The translations under genes were made by a program, and so were the position numbers. The notes below the pieces were generated by a model that worked only from the letters and a program-made list of their open reading frames with translations, made no database searches and was not told the DNA's origin. A stretch of DNA of 55,007 bases, taken from Frankiales bacterium (GTDB taxonomy: Bacteria; Actinomycetota; Actinomycetes; Mycobacteriales; Jatrophihabitantaceae). Positions 44,360 through 52,121 of the stretch are shown here, piece by piece; position 1 is the first letter of the stretch, and each line of letters begins with the position of its first letter. The stretch covers positions 1 to 55,007 of the forward strand of contig JAOPUZ010000056.1 in the NCBI GenBank assembly GCA_025966315.1, given 5' to 3'.

Positions 44360-44396
44360 TTGACCGGGAACCACCTGCTTTGACCGAGAACCACCT
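44360..44396. repeat. Two direct 17-bp repeats with 20-bp period
   Basis: TTGACCGGGAACCACCT (44360-44376) and TTGACCGAGAACCACCT (44380-44396) differ at one base, and their starts are 20 bp apart, two helical turns. A partial third TTGACGGCCT begins at 44351. They occupy the gap just upstream of the GTG at 44416, as expected for an operator or activator site of the downstream unknown operon. Confidence 0.75.
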
Positions 44397-44415
44397 TCAT
44401 ACGGATGGATGAATC

Positions 44416-44937
44416 GTGACGGACACCGACAGCGGGCCACCCGCCGTGGCGGGCCCGCAGAGCTCGGTGGCGCGCGCGCGAGACCTGATCATCGCGGCGG
44501 CCGCGATGGACCGTCCCGCGTTCGGGCGCGCCTATCAGGCGATCATCGATCCGGAGCTGGACACCGACGCCGTGATCGCCATGTTCGGTTACGTCCGCGC
44601 GGCCTACGGTGACTTCGCCGACGCCGAGCCGGGCGAGGGTCTGACCGGCGCCTTGGACGGGCTGGACGAGGATCCCGACGCGGACGCGCTGGACCGCATC
44701 CACCGGCTGAGCACGGCGGCCTACCCGGTCTGCTCGGAGCTGCTGGAAATCAACCTCGCCGTCCTGGAGCACGTGTTTCGATCGGTACTGGGCCGTTCCG
44801 ACTTCCTGGCCAACACCGATGGCTATCACGTCGCGCTGCAGCTCGCCGTATTGGCGGGCGGCCTGCGCTGGGCCGCCGCCGAATCGGCCACCGACCTGCC
44901 GTCCGCCGCGGCCGTGCTGGCCGAGGCCGTGCCGTGA
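44416..44937 (+). CDS. Unknown all-helical protein of the type VII-like locus
   Basis: 173 residues from a GTG at 44416. After a disordered start (TDTDSGPPAVAGPQ) the protein is predicted mostly alpha-helical (ARARDLIIAAAAMDRPAFGRAYQAII; DAVIAMFGYVRAAYGDFADAE; YHVALQLAVLAGGLRWAAAE). There is no signal peptide or membrane segment. It overlaps the next gene by GTGA and follows the paired direct repeats. No family was recognised. Confidence 0.72.
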   Translation: MTDTDSGPPAVAGPQSSVARARDLIIAAAAMDRPAFGRAYQAIIDPELDTDAVIAMFGYVRAAYGDFADAEPGEGLTGALDGLDEDPDADALDRIHRLSTAAYPVCSELLEINLAVLEHVFRSVLGRSDFLANTDGYHVALQLAVLAGGLRWAAAESATDLPSAAAVLAEAVP

Positions 44938-45362
44938 CGGCGACGTTCGACGTCGCCTGGCGGCTGGATCAGGCGATCGGCCACGTCGCCGACGGCAAGG
45001 TAGCGCAATGGCAGGACACCGTGCGGGACTCGCTTGCCTACGACGCCGAGGCGACCGATGTGCACGTGCGGCGCGGCGTGCTCCGGCGGTTGCGCGCGCT
45101 GGACGGGTTCAACGCCAAGGACCTCACCGGCCTAGTCCGGCTCAGTGAGAGCGTCTCCAAGTCCTTTGTCGGATCGCAGTTCTCGGTACCCGCATTCTTG
45201 ATCGAATTCGTTATCCGGCGCGCCCTGGACGAGACCGGCTGCTGCGACTTCCTCGATCTGGAAGAAGTCACCTTCGCCGCCACCCAGCTGTGCGCGGCGT
45301 TGGATGCCCGTGCGCGAATGTTCCCGCCGGGATGGAATTCTGGTGTCTATGTCCGCCTCTGA
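44934..45362 (+). CDS. Unknown helical protein of the type VII-like locus
   Basis: 142 residues from a GTG overlapping the previous stop, so it is coupled. The sequence is helical (FDVAWRLDQAIGHVADGKVAQWQDTVRDSL; VHVRRGVLRRLRALDGFNAKDL), followed by a Cys-containing region (DETGCCDFLDLEEVTFAATQLCAAL). No known motif was recognised. It overlaps the next gene by 14 nt. The pair 44416/44934 may be a complex, judged from the tight coupling only. Confidence 0.72.
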   Translation: MTATFDVAWRLDQAIGHVADGKVAQWQDTVRDSLAYDAEATDVHVRRGVLRRLRALDGFNAKDLTGLVRLSESVSKSFVGSQFSVPAFLIEFVIRRALDETGCCDFLDLEEVTFAATQLCAALDARARMFPPGWNSGVYVRL

Positions 45363-45918
45363 GATGCCCACTGGCCCCACCGGCACTGAGCGCGTTCTCG
45401 TGCAAGGCCGCTCGCCCGACGACCTGACGCCGGTCCAGCAGCGGCTGGTGCAGAAGTACCGGTTGGTGGATCGCGGCGATCACGTCGAATGGACCGACGG
45501 CAAGAAGGTGAAGCGCTGGCGGCTGTCCGATCAGGGCAACGCCGACCCGTCCTTGCCGGTGCTGGCCGGCGTGGCGCGGCTGCATTCCTCCAGTGCGCTG
45601 GTGTCGTCGGTGAAGGCGGTGCGACCGATCTACTGCGATCCGTCGGGCGCGTTCCTGGCGTTTGCCTGCGCGCCCCGGATGTGGATGCGGGAGCTCTCGG
45701 AAAAGTGCTACCCGCCTGAGGTGTTTGCCCCGCTGACCGCACGCGGCGTCACGTTCGCCGACGAATCGATGGTGACGGTGATGCAGGTCGAGAAGGCGCA
45801 TCCGGGCATGAGCACCAACAAGGCGCTCGCGTTCTACCGCCGCCATGCTTTGCTGGTCATCGTGGCGGCCTTCGTCGTTGCGATCGTCGTCGCCGAGATT
45901 ATCGCGTTCAGCCGCTGA
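45349..45918 (+). CDS. Unknown protein with C-terminal TM, paralogue of 46004
   Basis: 189 residues from an ATG at 45349 (ATG at 45364 is an alternative; neither has a strong ribosome site). The core holds DRGDHVEWTDGKKVKRWRLSD, then LPVLAGVARLHS, PSGAFLAFACAPRMW and YPPEVFAPLTARGVTF. The C-terminus has one membrane helix (about 166-186, LLVIVAAFVVAIVVAEIIAF) with a short tail, giving a tail-anchored topology. The same core motifs reappear in the next gene, which lacks the helix. No known family was recognised. Confidence 0.75.
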   Translation: MSASEMPTGPTGTERVLVQGRSPDDLTPVQQRLVQKYRLVDRGDHVEWTDGKKVKRWRLSDQGNADPSLPVLAGVARLHSSSALVSSVKAVRPIYCDPSGAFLAFACAPRMWMRELSEKCYPPEVFAPLTARGVTFADESMVTVMQVEKAHPGMSTNKALAFYRRHALLVIVAAFVVAIVVAEIIAFSR

Positions 45919-46003
45919 GCATGGAAGTCTGGCCCGTCGAAACCGGCGCGTGGACATCCCGGCGTACCGGAACAACCGAGCATCGAATTCGAGGAGCAGC
46001 CAG

Positions 46004-46489
46004 ATGGCCGAGTCAGTGCTGGTGACGGCGCTTCGCCCGGACGGTATGAGCGACGGGGTGTGGGCCAAGGCGTCGGCGCGATCGCTGGTGGACTGCGGGG
46101 ATCATCTCGAGTGGCGGGACGGTTCCAGCGTGCACCGCTGGCGGCTGGCCGACCAGCCGGCGAGTGCGGAGTTGCCTGAGCTCGCCGGGGTCAGCAAGGT
46201 GCTGGTGCCGAGCCCGATCCAGGACACCTACATCGGGACGCGGGTGGAATTCGTATTCACGTCGCCGAGCGGCGGGTTCCTGGCGTCGCTGAACGGCGGG
46301 GTTACGCGCGATCGCAAGTACACCGACAAGGCTTATCCGGACGAGGTGTTCGCCGGGTTGGTCGCGCGCGGCGTGCCGGTGACCGAGGAGCGCATCGCCT
46401 CGTACCGGGAGTTCCGGCGCCGGCATCCGGGCGAGCCGTCCACTGGTGTTTCCGGTCTGGCGCGCCGGCTCGGTTACGCCTGGTCCTAG
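46004..46489 (+). CDS. Unknown soluble protein, paralogue of 45349
   Basis: 161 residues from an ATG with AGGAG upstream. It matches the previous gene in order: DCGDHLEWRDGSSVHRWRLAD, LPELAGVSKVLV, SPSGGFLASLNGGV, YPDEVFAGLVARGVPV and RRHPGEPS. It has no membrane helix. A membrane form next to a soluble form suggests a duplicated component with divided location. It ends the rightward locus, and a strong terminator follows. Confidence 0.75.
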   Translation: MAESVLVTALRPDGMSDGVWAKASARSLVDCGDHLEWRDGSSVHRWRLADQPASAELPELAGVSKVLVPSPIQDTYIGTRVEFVFTSPSGGFLASLNGGVTRDRKYTDKAYPDEVFAGLVARGVPVTEERIASYREFRRRHPGEPSTGVSGLARRLGYAWS

Positions 46490-46504
46490 ATCCGTTCCGC
46501 AAAC

Positions 46505-46547
46505 TTTTGAAGGGTTCTGCACCATATAGGTGCAGAACCCTTCAAAA
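46505..46547. terminator. Bidirectional terminator with a perfect 19-bp stem
   Basis: TTTTGAAGGGTTCTGCACC (46505-46523) and its exact complement at 46529-46547 flank a 5-nt loop ATATA. T-runs are present on both outer sides. It separates the convergent 46004 and LysR genes, and the LysR stop codon (46542-46544) lies inside the right arm. Confidence 0.9.
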
Positions 46548-47450
46548 CTTTGCCGAACGCATGCGGGCAACGGCCAAGCTCAGCACCACGGACGCTGCCT
46601 TGGACAGTTCGGCGCCCCGGCGGTGCACGACGCCGAACTCGTCGTACAGTTTCGGGCGCAGTGGCACCCAGCCGAGTTTCGGGGACAGCCGCTCGCCCAG
46701 GGCGGCCAGCACGCCCCGGGCGGTGATCGTGTCCGCCAACCCGAGGGAGGCCACCTCCAGCGCGGTTTCGATGTCCTCGACGTCGACCTTGGGGCGCAAC
46801 GTGCCGCCCACCGACTGCACGGCTCGGGCCAGTTGGCGGCGGGTGGAGTCTTCGTTTCCCCAGCTGGCTTCGGACAGCACCAACTCCGCGGCGGCCAGGT
46901 CGCTGGGCGTAATCGGGCGGGCCAGCCGGTCGGGATGTGCGCTCACGTAGACCACTTCGTCGCGCAGTATCGGCCGCACCGCCAGGCCGGCGTCGACGAT
47001 GGGCAGCGCGATGATGGCGGCCTCGAGGACGCCGCGGCGCAACTGCTCCAGCACCTCGTTGCTGTTCTGACCCACCAGTTCGAGCCGGACCTGCGGATGC
47101 GCGGCCAGCACGTCGGCGATCAGGCCGGCGCCGAGATAGAGCCGCGCGGTGCCGAACATGCCGAGCCGAATCGTGCCGCTGACCACGTCGCGCACCGACG
47201 CCACCGCCTGGGCCGCGTCGTCCACCGCGCGCAGGGCCCGTTCGGCGTGTGGTCGCAGGGCGTGCGCCGCCTCGGTCGGCAACAGGCCCCGTCCCACGCG
47301 GCGGAACAACGTGGTTTGCATGCTGTCCTCGAGCAGGCGTACCTGCTCGGATACCGACGGCTGGGCGAAGCCGAGCTCGGCCGCCGCCGCGGTGAACGAC
47401 CCGTGCTCGAGCGAGACCAGGAAGCAGCGCAGCTGATGCAGCGTGGTCAC
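46542..47450 (-). CDS. LysR-family transcriptional regulator
   Basis: 302 residues from the GTG at 47450 (AAGG upstream); an upstream frame adds 15 unlikely residues. The N-terminal winged helix is standard: LHQLRCFLVSLEHGSFTAAAAELGFAQPSVSEQVRLLE. The substrate-binding domain follows (GTIRLGMFG ... LRRGVLEAAIIALP). It is divergent from the EamA transporter with an 85-bp gap, the usual arrangement for a LysR regulator and its target. The inducer is unknown. Confidence 0.9.
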   Translation of the reverse strand: MTTLHQLRCFLVSLEHGSFTAAAAELGFAQPSVSEQVRLLEDSMQTTLFRRVGRGLLPTEAAHALRPHAERALRAVDDAAQAVASVRDVVSGTIRLGMFGTARLYLGAGLIADVLAAHPQVRLELVGQNSNEVLEQLRRGVLEAAIIALPIVDAGLAVRPILRDEVVYVSAHPDRLARPITPSDLAAAELVLSEASWGNEDSTRRQLARAVQSVGGTLRPKVDVEDIETALEVASLGLADTITARGVLAALGERLSPKLGWVPLRPKLYDEFGVVHRRGAELSKAASVVLSLAVARMRSAKF

Positions 47451-47535
47451 GACAACCTTGTCATAGGAGAAACCTTTGGCTGGGCAAGGAAGCAAAGCCT
47501 ACCCCCAGGCGTGACCGCGCGGCAGCATCCTGAGC

Positions 47536-48504
47536 GTGCCAAGTCGTGGGGTAGTGCTGTGCGTCGTCTCCGGCGTCTCGTTCGGCCTGGCTGCCCTGTT
47601 CGCCAAAGAGGCATTTGCGGCCGGCATGCCGGTTACCACCTTGCTCGCCGCCCGGTTTGCCCTGGCCGCACTGGCCTTTTGGCTGATCGTGACCTGGCGC
47701 CGCCCGGCCCGTCCATCGGCACGCACCATCGGGGTCTGCGTCGGGCTCGGCGCCGCGGGGTACGCGTTGCAGTCGGCCTGCTACTTCGGCGCGCTGACCC
47801 GGCTGAACGCCTCCGTCGTGGCCCAGTTGCTCTACGTCTATCCGGCGCTCGTGTTGATGATCGGCCTGGCGCGTCGAACGGAGCGGGTGAGCCGTACCAA
47901 GTTCATGGCGCTCGGCTGCTCCGCCGTGGGGCTGGTGTTGTTGCTCAACGCCGGCGGCGCCGGGCCGATGCCGACCACCGGCGTGCTGCTCGCGCTCGGT
48001 GCTGCCGTGACCTACGCGCTGTACATCACGGCGGCCGGCACGTTGCCCAAGGACCTCGACGTCTACCTGCTGTCCGCCATCGTCTGCACGGCAGCGGCTT
48101 CGAGCGTTACGGCGTTCGGACTGACCACCGGTGCCTTGCGCGCACCCGCTCAGCCGACGGCCTGGCTATGGCTGGCCGGTCTCGCCTTCGTGCCGACCGT
48201 GGTGGCGGTGTCCACCTTCCTGGCCGGCATGCGGCTGGTGGGCGGCTCGGTGGCCGCGATCCTGTCCTGCGTCGAACCGGTCGTGACGGCCGCCTCGGCC
48301 TGGCTGGTGTACGGCGAACGGCTCGGCTCGGTGCAGATCCTCGGCGCCCTAGCCGTGCTGGCGGCGGTTGCCGTCCTGCAGGCCGACGGCCTCGCGTCAC
48401 GGGCAGGCCGATTGTGGCCGACATGCTGGCGCGGTAGCGAAGCGGCCAGCCCGATGACCGCGATCGGTCAACCGGTCGAGGTCGGCGTCCAACCCGACAG
48501 CTGA
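47536..48504 (+). CDS. EamA/DMT-family transporter
   Basis: 322 residues from a GTG at 47536. It has about ten membrane helices arranged as two EamA repeats: the first begins VSGVSFGLAALFAKEAF, and the second begins LLALGAAVTYALYITAAG and ends SVAAILSCVEPVVTAASAWLVYGE, the typical EamA end motif. It probably exports a small metabolite such as an amino acid or nucleoside. It is presumably controlled by the divergent LysR gene. The soluble C-terminal tail (about 285-322) overlaps the convergent methyltransferase gene by 37 bp. Confidence 0.88.
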   Translation: MPSRGVVLCVVSGVSFGLAALFAKEAFAAGMPVTTLLAARFALAALAFWLIVTWRRPARPSARTIGVCVGLGAAGYALQSACYFGALTRLNASVVAQLLYVYPALVLMIGLARRTERVSRTKFMALGCSAVGLVLLLNAGGAGPMPTTGVLLALGAAVTYALYITAAGTLPKDLDVYLLSAIVCTAAASSVTAFGLTTGALRAPAQPTAWLWLAGLAFVPTVVAVSTFLAGMRLVGGSVAAILSCVEPVVTAASAWLVYGERLGSVQILGALAVLAAVAVLQADGLASRAGRLWPTCWRGSEAASPMTAIGQPVEVGVQPDS

Positions 48505-49289
48505 GCGCGAGCGCAGTACAGCAGGACCGCGGCGGAGATGGACACGTTGAGTGAATCGGCCACGCCCAACATCGGGATCTGCACCCGCTGTGCGGACTCG
48601 GCGTACCAGTCCGGCCCGATACCGTAGCGCTCGTTGCCCAGAACCAGGGCGGTGCGCGGCGCAAAGTCCACGTCGGTGTACCGGACAGCTGCTTCGGTGT
48701 CGGCCAGGTAGATCTGAAACCCGTTCGCGGCCAGCCATGCTCGCGCGGCGGCCCGTTCAGCGAAGGTCACTATCGGCACGGTCAACACCGTGCCGTGGCT
48801 GGCCCGGAACACCCTGGTGTTGGTTGGCTTCGTACGCGCGTCCGTCAGCAGCAGCGCGTCGGCCCCACAGGCATCCAGTGTGCGCAGCAAGGTCCCGAGG
48901 TTGCCCGGCTGCTCGATTCCGTCCGCAACCAGGACTAGCGCACGCTCGCCAAGATCGAGCGAATCAGGTGTGTGTGACGGCAACTCCAGGATCGACACGA
49001 GCCCGTCCGGTCGGTCACGGTCACTCAGCCGTTGCAGGGTCCGGGTAGAAATCTCGTAGCTCCCCGCAGCCCCTTCAGCAATCTGGGTCGCGAGCTGTTC
49101 CGCTTCCGGCCCACGCATCGCCTCGGGGCAGTACAGAAAGGTGTCGACGGTGAGGCCGGCCGCGGCAACGGACTGGTGCGGCCACAGGCCTTCGATCACG
49201 GTCAGCGCGCGCTGATCGTCGACGGCTTGATTGCGCTGCAGGGCGAGGGCTTGGCGGACGGCCGGATGACTCGTCCCGATCTGGAGCAC
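48468..49289 (-). CDS. SpoU/TrmH-family RNA 2'-O-methyltransferase
   Basis: 273 residues from a GTG at 49289. The C-terminal SPOUT domain has all three motifs: motif 1 ADGIEQPGNLGTLLRT, motif 2 LVLGNERYGI and motif 3 IPMLGVADSLNVSISAAVLLY. The N-terminal part (about 1-110) is a substrate-binding extension like that of rRNA methyltransferases of the RlmB/TsnR type. It methylates a ribose in rRNA or tRNA; the exact site is unknown. Confidence 0.88.
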   Translation of the reverse strand: MLQIGTSHPAVRQALALQRNQAVDDQRALTVIEGLWPHQSVAAAGLTVDTFLYCPEAMRGPEAEQLATQIAEGAAGSYEISTRTLQRLSDRDRPDGLVSILELPSHTPDSLDLGERALVLVADGIEQPGNLGTLLRTLDACGADALLLTDARTKPTNTRVFRASHGTVLTVPIVTFAERAAARAWLAANGFQIYLADTEAAVRYTDVDFAPRTALVLGNERYGIGPDWYAESAQRVQIPMLGVADSLNVSISAAVLLYCARAQLSGWTPTSTG

Positions 49290-49348
49290 GCCTCAGCGTA
49301 GAGGCAGCCGCCGGTTGGACGGAGGCAGGCGGTGAGCCGCAGCTGGGT

Positions 49349-49396
49349 GTCGTCTCGTGTGCAGGCCCCCGCGCTGAGGCCCGCACACGAGACGAC
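49349..49396 (-). other. Perfect 14-bp hairpin downstream of the 49398-49856 gene
   Basis: GTCGTCTCGTGTGC (49349-49362) and its exact complement (49383-49396) enclose a 20-nt loop that can form a small AGGCC/GGCCT inner pairing. It ends 1 bp before the stop codon of the leftward gene. No U-tract follows, so it may act as a 3'-stability element or a non-canonical terminator. Confidence 0.65.
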
Positions 49397-49397
49397 G

Positions 49398-49856
49398 TTA
49401 CGCAGCTAGCGGGGCAGCGCCAGCTACGAAATCTTCGGTGACCAGGATGTTCGCCGCCCGCAGTGGGCAGTCGGAGATCCAGGCCTCGAACGCGACGCTG
49501 AGGTCCGCGCCGAGGCGGGGACGCCGATGCGGGCGGGCTTGCAGTACGGCGCTGAGTGCCCGGACCAGCAGCGGCGATTGCCGTTCCAGGTTGACGTGGG
49601 AGGTGATCAGGGCCGCCGCGGGCAGGTCGCCTTCGTCGATGACGCCGAGCAATCGGGTGTCGAAACGGCGCAGCAAGGCGTCCGACAACGGGAGTTCGGA
49701 CAGGAGCGGGTCGATCCAGCCGCGCTCCTCGGCGTCCACCGCAAGCGCCACGCGGACCTGCTCGGGGCCGAATTCGGCGGCCAGCGCACCCGAGGTGTAG
49801 GCCGCCGCCAAGGCACCGTGGACGGAGGAGTACTCGAAGGTCAGCAGTGCGGTCAC
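49398..49856 (-). CDS. Hypothetical protein
   Basis: 152 residues from a GTG with GAGGAGG upstream. It is alpha-helical with scattered strands (MTALLTFEYSSVHGALAAAYTSGALAAEFGPEQVRVALAVDA; LLRRFDTRLLGVIDEGDLPAAALIT). It has no signal peptide, membrane helix or recognised motif. The strong ribosome site and high GC3 support it as a real gene. It stands between the methyltransferase gene and tRNA-Ser. Confidence 0.7.
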   Translation of the reverse strand: MTALLTFEYSSVHGALAAAYTSGALAAEFGPEQVRVALAVDAEERGWIDPLLSELPLSDALLRRFDTRLLGVIDEGDLPAAALITSHVNLERQSPLLVRALSAVLQARPHRRPRLGADLSVAFEAWISDCPLRAANILVTEDFVAGAAPLAA

Positions 49857-50164
49857 GTCCGCCTCCTCTTCGCGATACCGCGCTCCGCGGCACCCCTATT
49901 GCAACCCGACGATGTGACGGGTGTATGTCGAGGCAATGACAGCCACGCAAGATGACTGGAGTCAGGCCGGTTCGGGTATCGCCACCGTCCGGGCCGGGCC
50001 GCCGGGAGGAAGATGATGGAGGTGCCCATCCGATCGGACGAAGGCGACGCTGCGTAGGCCAATTGAGACCAAAAACTGAGACTAGAAACGCGACGGCCGC
50101 CGTCCTAGTCGGGACGGCGGCCGTTGCTTCGTTGCTCCAGCTCACGTAATTACTGGCCTCGCGC
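49857..50164. other. 308-bp gap upstream of the 49398-49856 gene
   Basis: No gene is supported. The right part holds the terminator of tRNA-Ser(GGA) (50093-50124). The left part must carry the promoter of the leftward hypothetical gene. No clear motif was found. Confidence 0.4.
50093..50124 (-). terminator. Terminator of tRNA-Ser(GGA)
   Basis: ACGGCCGCCGTCC and its exact complement (13 bp) flank a 6-nt loop. On the minus strand it is followed by CGCGTTTCT. It lies about 40 bp downstream of the leftward tRNA gene. Confidence 0.8.
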
Positions 50165-50167
50165 TGG

Positions 50168-50252
50168 CGGAGGATACGGGATTTGAACCCGTGAGGGTTT
50201 TACCCCAACACGATTTCCAATCGTGCGCACTAGGCCACTATGCGAATCCTCC
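50168..50252 (-). tRNA. tRNA-Ser (GGA)
   Basis: Acceptor GGAGGAT/ATCCTCC, anticodon loop TTGGAAA (GGA) in a CACGA/TCGTG stem, a long variable arm (GGGGT...ACCCT), and T-arm ACGGG TTCAAAT CCCGT. The discriminator is G, and CCA is encoded at 50165-50167. Confidence 0.95.
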
Positions 50253-50400
50253 GCCGGACAGAATACGGCTACGGCGAAGCCCCGCGCTGCCACCCCCACG
50301 GTTTGAAGAACGCCGCGGGTTCGCGCCGGCCGGGCGCTAGCTCTCGCAGCGGATCCCGGCCGTGTTGTAGTGTCGCGCTTCTCTGACTTGGGGGGTGGAG

Positions 50401-51096
50401 ATGACGGCCGCGCATGATGAGCGGGCCGGCCGTCGCACGTCAGTCGTGCTCGCGGTTCTGGTCGCGACCGCCGTGACGCTGTGGGCCTTGGCCACGCTGG
50501 TCGGCACGTTGCTCACGCACGCCTGGCGGAGTTCGGCGCTCGTGCACTGGGATGCGTCGGTCGACGCCGACCTGGCGAGGCACCGGACCGGCTGGCTCAA
50601 CACGGTCAGCCACGTTGCGACCTACGGCGCGGAAACGGTCACCGTCGTGGTGATCGCATTGATCGGCTTCGTGCTGATCCGCTGGCGGCTGGGGCGCTGG
50701 ACGGAGTCGCTGTTCCTGGCCGCCGCCGTCGCGGGTGAGGTCATCATTTTCGTGGCCACCACGATGATCGTGAACCGCTCCCGGCCGGCGGTTCTAGAGC
50801 TGGACCAGGCCCCGCCGACGTCCAGCTTTCCATCGGGCCACACGGCTGCTTCGGTGGCGATCTACGGTGCGCTGGCCATCATCGCGCTGCACTCGTCGCC
50901 GCGACGCTGGCTGCGGATCGGCGCCGTCGCGCTCGCGGTGCTGATGCCGATCGTGGTGGCGCTGTCCCGGCTGTATCGCGGGATGCACTATCCCAGTGAC
51001 GTGATCGCCGCGGCGGTGCTCTCCACACTGTGGTTGACCGCGACCAGCGCGGTGCTGCTGCGCGGCCGTCCAACCACCATCAGGGCCGGGTCATGA
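50401..51096 (+). CDS. PAP2-family membrane phosphatase, first copy
   Basis: 231 residues from the ATG at 50401 (a GTG two codons earlier is possible). It has about six membrane helices. The three PAP2 motifs are present: VNRSRP in the KxxxxxxRP position, SFPSGHT and SRLYRGMHYPSD. These enzymes dephosphorylate phosphatidate, PGP or undecaprenyl pyrophosphate at the outer membrane face. It overlaps the kinase gene by ATGA, starting a three-gene lipid operon. Confidence 0.88.
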   Translation: MTAAHDERAGRRTSVVLAVLVATAVTLWALATLVGTLLTHAWRSSALVHWDASVDADLARHRTGWLNTVSHVATYGAETVTVVVIALIGFVLIRWRLGRWTESLFLAAAVAGEVIIFVATTMIVNRSRPAVLELDQAPPTSSFPSGHTAASVAIYGALAIIALHSSPRRWLRIGAVALAVLMPIVVALSRLYRGMHYPSDVIAAAVLSTLWLTATSAVLLRGRPTTIRAGS

Positions 51097-52121
51097 CGTC
51101 GACCGACCGGGTGGCCGTGGTGCTCAACCCGACCAGCCTCGATGACCCGGCGCCGTTGCGCGCGGCCATCGAGCAGCGAATGCGGGACAGGCGCCTCGGT
51201 GAGCCGTTGTGGCTCGAGACCACGGCCGACGATGCCGGCGCCGGCATGGCGGACGAGGCGATGCGGGCCGGCGTCGACCTGCTGCTGGTCTGTGGCGGGG
51301 ACGGGACGGTGGCCGCCGTAGCCGGCGCGCTGGCCGAGCAGGCCGGCGTGGACGGCCCGTTGGACGATCGATCCAGTGGCGACGGCAAGCCGGCCGGCGA
51401 AATGCGGGGAACGCCGCCGGCACTGGGCGTCCTGGCCATCGGCACCGGGAACCTGCTCGCCCGCAACCTGGGACTGCCACTGCCGAAACCGGCCCAGGCG
51501 GGTGGCTTCGACGCTGCCCTCGACGTTGCCTTCGGTGCTGGCCGGCGTCGTCTGGACGTACTCGACAGTGGCTCGCGGCGATTTCTGGTGATGGCCGGCA
51601 TCGGGTTCGACGCGGCGATGATCCGCCACACCGATGACCGGATGAAGGCCAAAGTCGGCTGGCTCGCCTACCTCGGCGGGCTGACCCGCGCGTTGCACCG
51701 CAGCCCGCAGGCCCGGTTCGAGGTGCGGGTGGACGATGGTCCACCGCTCGTCCATCGAGGAGTCGGTGTGCTGGTCGGCAATGTGGGCAAGCTGCAGGGT
51801 GGGGTCGAGGTGCTGCCCGAGGCCAGCCCCGACGACGGCCGGCTGGCCGTGCTTGTGCTGTCGCCGAAGCATCCGGCGGACTGGCTGATATTGCTGGGGC
51901 GGGTGTTACGCCGGCGACCGGACGGTGGCCGGCAGGCCGAGTTGTTGCGCGGACGCCAGGTGCGCATCCGAGCCGACCGTCCGCTGCCGATCGAGTACGA
52001 CGGTGACTTCGACGGCTTGACCACCAATCTGTGCGTGACCGTGCTGCCCGGCGCGGTCCAGCTCTGCACCGAACTCGAGCCGTCCGCGGGCGAGGCGTCG
52101 GGGCCGGTCGGGGGCGCCTGA
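51093..52121 (+). CDS. Diacylglycerol kinase-family lipid kinase
   Basis: 342 residues from the ATG at 51093. It has the DAGK catalytic fold: VVLNPTS at the start, LLVCGGDGTVAAVAGAL (the GGDGT nucleotide-binding loop), and AIGTGNLLARNLGLP. The C-terminal beta-sandwich follows, with VGNVGKLQGGVEVLPEASPDDGRLAVLVL and IEYDGDF. It phosphorylates diacylglycerol or another lipid alcohol at the inner membrane face. With flanking PAP2 genes (ATGA and TGATG overlaps), the operon could run a lipid phosphorylation-dephosphorylation cycle. Confidence 0.9.
   Translation: MTSTDRVAVVLNPTSLDDPAPLRAAIEQRMRDRRLGEPLWLETTADDAGAGMADEAMRAGVDLLLVCGGDGTVAAVAGALAEQAGVDGPLDDRSSGDGKPAGEMRGTPPALGVLAIGTGNLLARNLGLPLPKPAQAGGFDAALDVAFGAGRRRLDVLDSGSRRFLVMAGIGFDAAMIRHTDDRMKAKVGWLAYLGGLTRALHRSPQARFEVRVDDGPPLVHRGVGVLVGNVGKLQGGVEVLPEASPDDGRLAVLVLSPKHPADWLILLGRVLRRRPDGGRQAELLRGRQVRIRADRPLPIEYDGDFDGLTTNLCVTVLPGAVQLCTELEPSAGEASGPVGGA

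Noticed and set aside
43261-44829. Leftward 522-residue frame opposite the putative substrate
   Set aside because: Antisense to 42904-44349; His/Arg/Gln-rich shadow composition with no motif.
35537-46489. Mycobacterial-type ESX locus
   Set aside because: No EccB, EccD, EccE, EspG or mycosin could be recognised; the ATPase is a single chain with an FHA domain.
46530-48437. Rightward 635-residue frame spanning LysR and EamA
   Set aside because: It crosses two well supported genes in other frames and has Arg/Gly/His-rich shadow composition.
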